Assembly: GCA_002449695.1 (NCBI GenBank)
Contig: DJXI01000058.1
Span: 6,389-67,050 of the forward strand
Source of the DNA: Verrucomicrobia bacterium UBA7008
GTDB lineage: Bacteria; Verrucomicrobiota; Kiritimatiellia; RFP12; UBA1067
DNA: 60,662 bases
Reading direction: 5' to 3'
Made by a program: the position numbers and the translations under genes. Below the pieces are notes generated by a model. That model had not been told where the DNA came from. It saw only the letters and a program-made list of their open reading frames with translations, and ran no database searches. Below are positions 53,595 through 60,662 of the stretch, in pieces; positions within the stretch are counted from its first letter, which is position 1, and each line of letters opens with the position of its first letter.

Positions 53595-56168
53595 TCAGCT
53601 CCTTTTGCGCAGGAAGAACCGCGCGAGACCAAAGAGGACGACGAGGACGGGCACCAGCACGATGTTGACGCACTTCAGGGTGAACCCGAGCGAATCGATG
53701 TCGGCCGTCAGCTCCTTGCGGACGTTCTTCAGCTCGCGGCGCGTGTCGGCCTGCGCCTTGCGGAACTTGACGATCTCGTCCTGCTGCTCGCGCGTGAGCA
53801 GCATCCGTTCGCTGCCGCTCTTCTGCGCCTGGAGCTGGTTGATCTTGGCCTGCGCCTCCTGAAGCTTCTGCTGGAGCGCCTCTTCCTTCTGCTGCCACTT
53901 CGCGAGCGCGGCGGCCTCAAGCCGGTTCACCACCTCGAAGGGTCGGTCGCTCGGCCCGCGTGTCCTGACGCCGATCAGCTCCGCGCGGCCCGCGAACTGC
54001 TCGATCACGTTGGAGAAGAGCGCGAGGTTGTCGTTCAGCGGCTGCGCCATGTTGCCGAACGGCGTGCGCAGCAGCCGCACGCAGAAGTCGTCGGCGAGGA
54101 AGTCGGAATCGGCGAAGAGCATCACGCTCGAGCGCCCTTCCTGCGTCACGTTCTCGACCTTGTTGGAGCCGACCGTGCCGTCCGCGAACGCCGACTTGAA
54201 GGTGCCGTCGAGCCGCGCCGCCACGACGCGCGCAACGCCGTCGGGCCGCGCCTCGCGCGCGCCGCCGCCCATCAGGATGCTGAACTTGCCGACCGCGCCC
54301 GAATGCGCGGCGGACGTCGTGATGACGGGCGTGAACGCGAGGTCGCTGCCCTCCTTCGGCGCGAAGGTGAACGCGCCCGCGAACGGGAACATCACCTGTG
54401 TCAGGCGCGAGACGAGGATGTCGCCCTTGTCCATGTTCTCGGCACCGAGCGTGAGGAACGTCGGCTCCTCGGCGACGCCGTTCGCGCCGTTGTTGAGGCG
54501 CGTCGCGGCCGACAGGTCGCTCGTCACCTTGTCGGTGTCGAAGGTGACGCCCCATGCGTCGAAGAGTTTGCCGAGCGTCGAGGGGCCGTCGCCGCCGAGC
54601 ATCAGCCCCATGCCGGCCTGCTGGCTCTGCGCGGCCATGACGTCCTTGAGCGACATCGGGTCGACGCACGCGATGAGCCGCCCGCCCCGGAGGACGAACT
54701 GGTCAATGGCGAAGAGCGTCTCGTCGGAGAGGTCCTTCGCGTGGATGAGGACGAGCGTCTTCACCTCGTCGGGGATCTTGTCCGCGTCGGGCGCGACCGT
54801 GCGCACGTCGTAGTCCTTGGCGAGCTCGGTGAGCGCGGCCCAGCCCTGCGGCTCGTTGCGGCGGCGCATCATCGGGTTTGCGCCGTCGGCGACGACGCCG
54901 TCGAGCGACGTCATCACGCCGATGACGGGCTTCTCCGGCCACGCGACGCGGGTGACGAGGCGCGTGACGTCGTATTCGAGCGTCGATTCGGTGCGCGGCG
55001 AGAGAACCCCGAGCGTCGCTTCGCGGTCGCCGCAGACCGCGACGAGGCCGAAGTAGACCGGCGCGCCGAACGGGCTGGCCGTCTGCGGCTCGACGCCGTA
55101 GCGCTGCGCCCATTCCTCGGCGTCGGAATCAGGCTTCGGATCGTACTTCTCGAGGACGAGGCGGCCCTTCGCCGCGCGGTCGTACTCCTGGAGGAGGTTT
55201 TCGACCTGCGTCGCGTAGAGCTTGAGCTGCGCGGGCATGTCGGCCGCGCTGGAGCTGACGTAGTACTTGAGCGTCACGTCCGTATCGAGCTGGCCGAGGA
55301 CGGCGCGCGAGCCCTTCGAGAGCGTGTAGAGCTTCTCCGCCGTCAGGTCGGCCCGGAGCGGCAGCTTCGCGAGGATCACGTCCGCCGCGACGACGATCAC
55401 CGCGAGGATGACGAGGCCCGCCGCGCCCTTCGACGCGCCGCGCCGCCCGTCGGTGACGGTCTTGGCGGCGGCGAGGAAGAAGACGATCGCGCCGGCGTAG
55501 AAGCCGATGTCCGCGAGATCCGCGACGCCGCGCTGGAGCGACTCGAAGTGCGTCAGGAGCGAGCAGCCCGCGAGCAGGTTGACGAGCGCCGTCGGCACGC
55601 CCCAGCCGGCGATCGCGCCGATGAACGGGCTGAAGCCGATGATGAGCAGCGCGAACGTCAGCGCGAGCGACACCACGAAGCCGACGACCGACGAGCGCGA
55701 GAGCGCCGACGCGAAGACGCCGACGGCCGTCGCCGCGCCCGCGAGGAGGAGCGAACCGAGGTAGCCGCAGAGGATCGCGCCCCAGTCGGGCGCGCCGAGG
55801 TAGCCGACCGTGAAGACGACCGGGAACGTCAGCGCGAGCGCGATGCCGATGAAGGCCCACGCCGCGAGGAACTTGCCGACGAGGGCCTCCCACACGGTGA
55901 TCGGCAGCGTCAGGAGCTGTTCGAGCGTGCCGTTGCGCCGCTCGTCCGCCCACGTGCCCATCGTCGCGGCGGGCACGAGCAGCAGATAGACCCACGGATG
56001 CCAGAAGAAGAACGGCGCGAGATCCGCCTGGCGCAGCTCGTAGAAGCGCGCGACGGCGAACGTCAGGAAGCCGACGAGCGCGAGGAACGCCGTCAAAAAG
56101 ACGTAGGCGACGGGCGAGTCGAAGTAGCTCCTGAACTCGCGCTTGAAGATGGTCCACACGTTTCTCAT
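53595..56168 (-). CDS. GldF-GldG fusion: ABC-2 permease joined to a GldG-like domain
   Basis: Residues 1 to about 245 form an ABC-2 permease with six hydrophobic segments, starting FKREFRSYFDSPVAYVF and containing TWADERRNGTLEQLLTLP, as in GldF/NatB-like permeases. A further membrane helix near 255-272 leads into the GldG-type periplasmic domain (LRADLTAEKLYTLSKGS, then a Rossmann-like region with VIGVMTSLDG and GGRLIACVDP). A coiled coil near 760-820 and a final membrane helix close the 857-residue protein. Partner ATPase upstream overlaps by four bases. Such fusions are common outside gliding Bacteroidetes, so gliding is not implied; substrate unknown. Confidence 0.88.
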   Translation of the reverse strand: MRNVWTIFKREFRSYFDSPVAYVFLTAFLALVGFLTFAVARFYELRQADLAPFFFWHPWVYLLLVPAATMGTWADERRNGTLEQLLTLPITVWEALVGKFLAAWAFIGIALALTFPVVFTVGYLGAPDWGAILCGYLGSLLLAGAATAVGVFASALSRSSVVGFVVSLALTFALLIIGFSPFIGAIAGWGVPTALVNLLAGCSLLTHFESLQRGVADLADIGFYAGAIVFFLAAAKTVTDGRRGASKGAAGLVILAVIVVAADVILAKLPLRADLTAEKLYTLSKGSRAVLGQLDTDVTLKYYVSSSAADMPAQLKLYATQVENLLQEYDRAAKGRLVLEKYDPKPDSDAEEWAQRYGVEPQTASPFGAPVYFGLVAVCGDREATLGVLSPRTESTLEYDVTRLVTRVAWPEKPVIGVMTSLDGVVADGANPMMRRRNEPQGWAALTELAKDYDVRTVAPDADKIPDEVKTLVLIHAKDLSDETLFAIDQFVLRGGRLIACVDPMSLKDVMAAQSQQAGMGLMLGGDGPSTLGKLFDAWGVTFDTDKVTSDLSAATRLNNGANGVAEEPTFLTLGAENMDKGDILVSRLTQVMFPFAGAFTFAPKEGSDLAFTPVITTSAAHSGAVGKFSILMGGGAREARPDGVARVVAARLDGTFKSAFADGTVGSNKVENVTQEGRSSVMLFADSDFLADDFCVRLLRTPFGNMAQPLNDNLALFSNVIEQFAGRAELIGVRTRGPSDRPFEVVNRLEAAALAKWQQKEEALQQKLQEAQAKINQLQAQKSGSERMLLTREQQDEIVKFRKAQADTRRELKNVRKELTADIDSLGFTLKCVNIVLVPVLVVLFGLARFFLRKRS

Positions 56169-56887
56169 TGCGCGCCTCCCTTCGTCAGATTGCGGAAAAC
56201 GACGTCGAGCCGGCCGCTCGGATCCATCGCCTTGAGCTGGGCGGGCGTGCCGTCCGCCTTGATCTCGCCGTCGGCGATGACGATGGCGCGCGTGCAGACC
56301 GCGTCGACCTCCTCAAGGATGTGGGTCGAGATGACGATCGCCTTCTCGGCGGCCATTTCCTTGATCATCTCGCGGACGGTGAACTTCTGGTTCGGATCGA
56401 GGCCGTCCGTCGGCTCGTCCATGATCAGCACCTTCGGGTCGTGGATGATCGCCTGCGCGAAGCACGTGCGCTGGCGGTAGCCCTTCGAGAGCGTTTCAAT
56501 CGTCTTGCGCGCGACGGGCGCGAGGCGCGCCTTTTCGATCACGCGCTCCACCGCGTCCTTGCGCGCGGTGCCCGTGAAGCCGCGGATTTCGGCGATGAAC
56601 GTCAGGTAGTCCTCGACGACCATCGCGCGGTAGCTCGGCGCGGACTCGGGCAGATAGCCGATCGCGGCCTTGGCGGCGACGGGCTCCCGCGCGATGTCGT
56701 GGCCGTCGATCACGGCCGTGCCGCTCGTCGGCGGCAGGAAGCCGGTGATCATGCGCATGGTGGTCGATTTCCCCGCCCCGTTGGGGCCGAGGAAGCCCAG
56801 CACTTCGCCCTTCTTGACCGAGAAAGAGATACCCTTGACGGCCTCGAAGTCCCCGAAGCGCTTCTTCAGGTTCTTGACTTCTAGCAT
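56165..56887 (-). CDS. ABC transporter ATPase, GldA/NatA-like
   Basis: The 240-residue ATPase has Walker A GPNGAGKST, signature LSKGYRQR, Walker B VLIMDEPTDGLDP, and the switch His in STHILEE. ATG 56887 is chosen because AAAGGGG lies just upstream; an ATG 15 bases earlier lacks this spacing. It works with the GldFG-like permease encoded next (ATGA overlap). C-terminal part is short, without an extra regulatory domain. Confidence 0.92.
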   Translation of the reverse strand: MLEVKNLKKRFGDFEAVKGISFSVKKGEVLGFLGPNGAGKSTTMRMITGFLPPTSGTAVIDGHDIAREPVAAKAAIGYLPESAPSYRAMVVEDYLTFIAEIRGFTGTARKDAVERVIEKARLAPVARKTIETLSKGYRQRTCFAQAIIHDPKVLIMDEPTDGLDPNQKFTVREMIKEMAAEKAIVISTHILEEVDAVCTRAIVIADGEIKADGTPAQLKAMDPSGRLDVVFRNLTKGGAQ

Positions 56888-56912
56888 GTTTTCCCCTTTC
56901 AAATGACTGCTG

Positions 56913-58631
56913 TCACGATTTCATTTCGGCGGCGAGCCGCGCGAGGAACGCATCGAGCTTCATCGCGCCGAGGTCGCCGTCTGCGCGCGACCGGACGGAG
57001 ATCTGCTCCGCCGCCTCGTCGCGCGGGCCGACCACGATCTGGTACGGCACCTTCTCCACCGTCGCCGCGCGGATCTTCGCGCCGAGCTTTTCGGCGGAGG
57101 AATCGACCTCGACGCGGTAGCCCGCCGCCGCGAGCGCGGCGCGGATCTTCTGCGCGTAGGCGGCGGCCTTGTCCGAGATCGGCAGGATGCGGACCTGCTC
57201 CGGCGCGAGCCAGAGCGGGAACGCGCCCGCGTAGTGTTCGATCAGAATGCCGATGAAGCGCTCGAGCGAGCCGAGGACCGCGCGGTGGAGCATCACGGGG
57301 TGGTGCTTCTTGCCGTCCGCGCCGATGTATTCGGCGTTCAGGCGCTCGGCGCTCGGCAGCTGGTAGTCGAGCTGGATCGTGCCGCACTGCCATTCGCGGT
57401 CGAGCGCGTCGGTGATCTTGAACTCGAGCTTGGGGCCGTAGAACGCGCCCTCGCCCTCCTGGATCGCGTACGTCATGCCGTTGGCGACGAGCGCCTTGGC
57501 GAGCGCGTCCTCGGCCTTGCGCCACGTCGCCTCGTCGCCGACGTGGTCCTCGGGCATGGTCGACAGGCGCACCTTCATGTTCTGGTCGAAGCCGAAGTCG
57601 GAATAGACGTCCTTCAGGAGGCGGCAGAACTTCGCGACCTCCTCCTCGATCTGCTCCTCGGTGCAGATGATGTGCGCGTCGTCCTGGACGAAGCCCCGGA
57701 CGCGCATGATGCCGTGGAGCGTGCCGCTCGGCTCGTTGCGCGCGCAGTGGCCGAACTCGGCGAGCCGGAGCGGCAGGTCCTTGTAGCTGCGCGTGCGGCT
57801 CTTGAAGATCTCGAGCGCGCCGGGGCAGTTCATGGGCTTGACGGCGAAGAGGCGCTTTTCGCTCTCGGTGATGAACATGTTCTGCTGGTAGTGCGCCCAG
57901 TGGCCGCTGCGCTCCCAGAGGCTGCGCGGCATGAGCGCGGGCGTGTTGACCTCCTGGTAGCCGTCCTTGACGAGCTTGCGGCGCATGTAGTCCTGGAGCG
58001 TCACGTAGATCGACCAGCCGCGCGGGTGCCAGAACACCTGGCCGGGATCCTCGGGGTCGAGGTGGAAGAGGTCGAGCTCCGTGCCGAGGCGGCGGTGGTC
58101 GCGCTTCTTCGCCTCCTCCTCGCGCGCGAGGAGCGCGTCCATCTCGGCCTGATCGCGGGCGATGATGCCGTAGATGCGCTGAAGCATCTTGTTGTGCTCG
58201 TCGCCGCGGTAGTAGCTGCCCGCGACGCGGCGGAGCTTGACGACGCCGATCTGCTTCGAATGCTCGACGTGGGGGCCGCGGCACATTTCGACGTAGTCGC
58301 CGACGGTGTAGGTGCTGATGTCCTCGCCCTCCGGGATGTCGGCGAGGCGCTCGAGCTTGTACGTCTGACCGGCGAGCATCCGGGCGCATTCGTCGCGGCT
58401 GACGACCTTGCGGACGAACGGCTCGTCGAGCGCGATGAGGCGCGCGATCTCGGCCTCGATCTTCGGGAAGTCCTCGGGCGAGAGGCGGTGGGGGAGGTCG
58501 AAGTCGTAGTAGAAGCCCTCGTCGGTCGCCGGGCCGATGTCCACCTGGACGTTCTCGAACACGTTCTGCACCGCGCGCGCCATCAAATGCGCCGCCGAAT
58601 GCCGTCTCATCTGGTCTGTCACTTCGCTCAT
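56913..58631 (-). CDS. thrS: Threonine-tRNA ligase lacking the TGS domain
   Basis: ThrRS charges tRNA-Thr. The product is 572 residues against about 640 in E. coli. It begins directly with the N2 editing domain (HSAAHLMARAVQNVF, with the HxxxH motif, and the later SYYRGDE block), so the N-terminal TGS domain is absent. The catalytic core is complete: motif 2 in RLAEFGHCARNEPSG, zinc ligands in MNCPG and LHRAVLGS, and the C-terminal anticodon-binding domain (VRILPISDKAAAYA). GAAGGAG precedes ATG 58631. It has its own promoter. Confidence 0.96.
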   Translation of the reverse strand: MSEVTDQMRRHSAAHLMARAVQNVFENVQVDIGPATDEGFYYDFDLPHRLSPEDFPKIEAEIARLIALDEPFVRKVVSRDECARMLAGQTYKLERLADIPEGEDISTYTVGDYVEMCRGPHVEHSKQIGVVKLRRVAGSYYRGDEHNKMLQRIYGIIARDQAEMDALLAREEEAKKRDHRRLGTELDLFHLDPEDPGQVFWHPRGWSIYVTLQDYMRRKLVKDGYQEVNTPALMPRSLWERSGHWAHYQQNMFITESEKRLFAVKPMNCPGALEIFKSRTRSYKDLPLRLAEFGHCARNEPSGTLHGIMRVRGFVQDDAHIICTEEQIEEEVAKFCRLLKDVYSDFGFDQNMKVRLSTMPEDHVGDEATWRKAEDALAKALVANGMTYAIQEGEGAFYGPKLEFKITDALDREWQCGTIQLDYQLPSAERLNAEYIGADGKKHHPVMLHRAVLGSLERFIGILIEHYAGAFPLWLAPEQVRILPISDKAAAYAQKIRAALAAAGYRVEVDSSAEKLGAKIRAATVEKVPYQIVVGPRDEAAEQISVRSRADGDLGAMKLDAFLARLAAEMKS

Positions 58632-58672
58632 ATTGCTCCTTCTAACGGAAGTTTTCTTCGTTCAAACAGGGT

Positions 58673-58681
58673 AGTATATCA
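58673..58681 (-). promoter_or_regulatory. Extended -10 promoter of thrS
   Basis: The minus strand reads TGATATACT 42 bases before the thrS ATG. The expected -35 region lies inside the terminator hairpin of the upstream gene and has no good match. The core resembles the gmd, four-helix-bundle and gspF promoters. Confidence 0.45.
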
Positions 58682-58682
58682 C

Positions 58683-58716
58683 AAAAAGGCCGCCTTGTGC
58701 GCGTCGCGCGGCGGCC
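58683..58716 (-). terminator. Rho-independent terminator after the phosphatase-Maf gene
   Basis: GGCCGCC (58716-58710) pairs with GGCGGCC (58694-58688) around a 15-base loop that holds a small inner hairpin, followed by TTTTTG on the minus strand. It directly abuts the thrS promoter. Confidence 0.75.
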
Positions 58717-58734
58717 GCAGGCGCGGCGACGCGC

Positions 58735-59940
58735 CTAGAGGATGCCCCAGTCGCGCAGCGGCTCCAGCGGCAGACCCATGATGTTCTCGTAGCTGCCCGT
58801 GTAGCCCGCGATGAGCCGATCGCCCGACGCGTCGATATCGTACGCGCCCGCGCGGTCGAGGGGGTTGACGCGCGCGAGATAGTCGTCGATCACCACCTCC
58901 GACAGGTCGCGAAACGTCACGCGGCTTTCGACCACCCGCACGTCGCCGTCGAACGCGACGCCCGTGAAGACCGTGTGCGTCCGGCCGCTGAGCGCGCGCA
59001 GAAATTCCTTCGCTTCGCTCAAGTCGCGCGGCTTGCCGTAGATGCGGCCCGCGCACCACACGATCGTATCGGCCGACAGGACGCGCCGCGCGTGCGCCGC
59101 CGCGCCCTTCGCGCGCGCGTTCTCGCGCACCGTCCGCACGGGGTCGCGCGGATCGCTCACCTCGGGCGCGTCCGTCTTGACGACCGTGAACGCGACGCCG
59201 TGCGCCGCCAGAATCTTCGCCCGCCGCGGGCTGCCGCTCGCGAGGACGACCGGCTCGCGCGCCGCGCCTGTGTCCACGCCGCAGATCCGGTCGCTCAGGC
59301 CCGCGCGCACGAACGCGTAGCGGCGCGCGCCGTCCGCATCCGGAAAAATCGCCGCCGCGTCGAGAAAGCGCGGCCAGTTCGCCTCGCTGAAGTGCGTCTC
59401 GACGCCCCTGCCGTGCAGAAACGACGCGACGAACACGTCGTGCGTCGTGAAGATCCCCGTCTGCGCCGTGAAGCGCGACAGCACGTAGTCCTCGTACGCG
59501 TCCGTCGCCGCCGCGAGCGGGTTGAAGCCGCGCTGGACGCCGTCGCGGAAATACTCCTGCATGTGCTCGAAGAACTTCGTGTCGCGGAAGCATTCCCACA
59601 GCTCCCGCTCGTCCGAGACGAACGCGCCCGCGTTGCCGATTTTCGCGTCCGTCGCGATCGGGCCGGGATCGATCCCCATCCCTTCGGCGATCCGCGCGGC
59701 CGTCATCACCGTGCGCCGCAGGGGGCTCGCCCGGAACTGGACGTCCGCGCCGCGCACCGCCGCGCGCAGCTTGGCGCCGAAGTCGCGGCTCATGCGCTCG
59801 CCCGCCGCCGTCAGCGGCAGCGACGCGCCGAACGTCCTGTCCTCGTTGGAGATGCGCGGGCGCTCGGCGTGGCGGACGAGCAGAAGGACGCGCGTCCCGC
59901 GCGCGATCGCCGCCGCCACCTGCTCGATCGTCGTCTCCAC
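58735..59940 (-). CDS. Fusion of a histidine phosphatase with a Maf-type nucleotide pyrophosphatase
   Basis: The 401-residue product starts at GTG 59940. Residues of about 15-215 are a histidine phosphatase: LLLVRHAERP (R23, H24), LPLTAAGERM, ASPLRRTVMTA (R75 region) and the second catalytic His in TTHD (H167). Residues 229-401 are a complete Maf domain, the family that hydrolyses non-canonical nucleoside triphosphates: LASGSPRRAKIL, SADTIV (Asp291), GKPRDLSEA, LSGRTHTVFTGV, DRAGAYDI and GSYENIMGLPLE. Both halves keep their catalytic residues. Maf is normally a stand-alone protein of about 190 residues. The gene starts three bases after the acyl-CoA synthetase gene, and a terminator follows. 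Confidence 0.9.
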   Translation of the reverse strand: METTIEQVAAAIARGTRVLLLVRHAERPRISNEDRTFGASLPLTAAGERMSRDFGAKLRAAVRGADVQFRASPLRRTVMTAARIAEGMGIDPGPIATDAKIGNAGAFVSDERELWECFRDTKFFEHMQEYFRDGVQRGFNPLAAATDAYEDYVLSRFTAQTGIFTTHDVFVASFLHGRGVETHFSEANWPRFLDAAAIFPDADGARRYAFVRAGLSDRICGVDTGAAREPVVLASGSPRRAKILAAHGVAFTVVKTDAPEVSDPRDPVRTVRENARAKGAAAHARRVLSADTIVWCAGRIYGKPRDLSEAKEFLRALSGRTHTVFTGVAFDGDVRVVESRVTFRDLSEVVIDDYLARVNPLDRAGAYDIDASGDRLIAGYTGSYENIMGLPLEPLRDWGIL

Positions 59941-59943
59941 GCG

Positions 59944-60662
59944 TCAGGCGAGCCCGTTCTGCTGCGCGACGAGCGCGGTCGCGCCGTACATCTGGCGCAG
60001 CTTCGGCTTTTCGATCTTGCCCGTCGGATTGCGCGGCACGTCCGCGAAGATGATCTTGCGCGGGCGCTTGTAGCGCGGCAGGTCGAGGCAGAAGCGGTTG
60101 ACCTCGTCCTCCGTGAGCGTCAGCCCCTCGCGCACCGAAATGATCGCGGCGGCGATTTCGCCGAGGCGCGCGTCCGCGAGGCCGATCACCGCCACGTCCT
60201 TGACCGCCGGATGCGCGCGCAGGAAGTCCTCGATCTGCACGGGGTAGAGGTTTTCTCCGCCGGTGATGATGACGTCCTTCGCGCGGTCGACGAGGTAGAT
60301 GAAGCCGTCCTTCTCCTCGGCCATGTCGCCGGTGAGGAGCCACCCGTCGGGCTTGAGGATCTCGTCCGTCGCCGCCCGGTTGTGGTAGTACTCCTTCATG
60401 ACGCCCGGGCCGCGCAGCGCGAGCTCGCCGACCTCGCCCGGCTGGACGGGCGTGACGCCGTCGCTGCGGACGATCTTCGTCTCCCAGCCGAAGCCCGCGA
60501 CGCCGATCGCGCCGACATGGTCAATGTTCGCGACGCCGAGATGGACCGCGCCAGGGCCGGTCGATTCGGAAAGGCCGTAGTTCGTATCGTAGTCGTGGTG
60601 CGGAAAGACCTTCTTCCAGCGCCGGATGAGCGCGGGCGGCACCGGCTGCGCGCCGATGTGCA
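59944..60662 (-). CDS. C-terminal part of an AMP-binding acyl-CoA synthetase, cut by window edge
   Basis: The last 239 codons are present and the frame is open to the window edge. Visible motifs of the ANL superfamily are TNYGLSESTG, GEVGELALRGPGVMKEYY, GWLLTGDMAEEKDGFIYLVDRAKDVI, GGENLYPVQIED and the catalytic Lys in NPTGKIEKPKLR. This is the profile of medium/long-chain acyl-CoA ligases. The acyl substrate cannot be told from this part. Confidence 0.92.
   Translation of the reverse strand, partial: HIGAQPVPPALIRRWKKVFPHHDYDTNYGLSESTGPGAVHLGVANIDHVGAIGVAGFGWETKIVRSDGVTPVQPGEVGELALRGPGVMKEYYHNRAATDEILKPDGWLLTGDMAEEKDGFIYLVDRAKDVIITGGENLYPVQIEDFLRAHPAVKDVAVIGLADARLGEIAAAIISVREGLTLTEDEVNRFCLDLPRYKRPRKIIFADVPRNPTGKIEKPKLRQMYGATALVAQQNGLA

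Noticed and set aside
53595..56887. Gliding motility or type IX secretion
   Set aside because: Only GldA/F/G-like ABC parts are present. These occur widely in non-gliding bacteria, and no other gld, spr or por gene is seen.

Overview
The window is 60.7 kb of GC-rich DNA in which every gene I can support lies on the minus strand, so transcription runs from high to low coordinates. It looks like a Gram-negative member of the Planctomycetes-Verrucomicrobia-Chlamydiae group, most likely Verrucomicrobiota or Kiritimatiellota. The reasons are a five-gene pilus operon in the same order as Akkermansia Amuc_1102 to Amuc_1098, a long pseudopilin cassette with an oversized GspK-like protein, a GldF-GldG fusion, Kdo and GDP-mannose sugar genes, and giant secreted proteins full of thrombospondin-type-3-like acidic repeats. 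Acetate kinase and phosphotransacetylase suggest a fermentative life. The phylum is an inference from gene content; no rRNA gene is present.

Layout from high to low coordinates: the 3' end of an acyl-CoA synthetase gene (60662-59944); a histidine phosphatase-Maf fusion (59940-58735) with a terminator; thrS (58631-56913); a GldA/GldFG-like ABC system with a DUF4340 protein, followed by rnc (56887-52240); a strong promoter at 52190-52161 driving gspF, nine prepilin-like genes and a NarL-type response regulator (52135-41499); gmd and manC for GDP-mannose-derived sugars (41471-39386); a secreted protein with a Pro/Glu-free Ig-like build and a terminator (39279-37606).

Next comes the most unusual region, a 1.36 kb island at about 37597-36237. 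A four-helix-bundle (23S rRNA intervening-sequence/Avd-like) gene, split by one frameshift, sits between two arrays of short GC-rich hairpins. The hairpins are joined by constant CTAG-containing linkers, and the two arrays share a 197-bp direct repeat with only three mismatches. Stem sequences differ between units but stay self-complementary. No CRISPR, IS or known repeat family that I recognise explains this, and it is the best candidate here for an undescribed element.

Below it, an operon encodes a 3866-residue glycine-rich surface protein, a 121-residue lipoprotein and a 5252-residue repeat protein (36046-8334). These are followed by ackA and pta (8267-6061), kdsD (6001-5012) and the PilM-N/O/P/Q-like operon (4972 to the window edge). 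The two pilus loci probably supply parts of one type IV pilus or type II secretion machine: GspF platform protein and pseudopilins from one, inner-membrane alignment complex and secretin from the other. The prepilin peptidase and assembly ATPase are not in the window. The giant proteins are plausible surface or secreted products of the cell.
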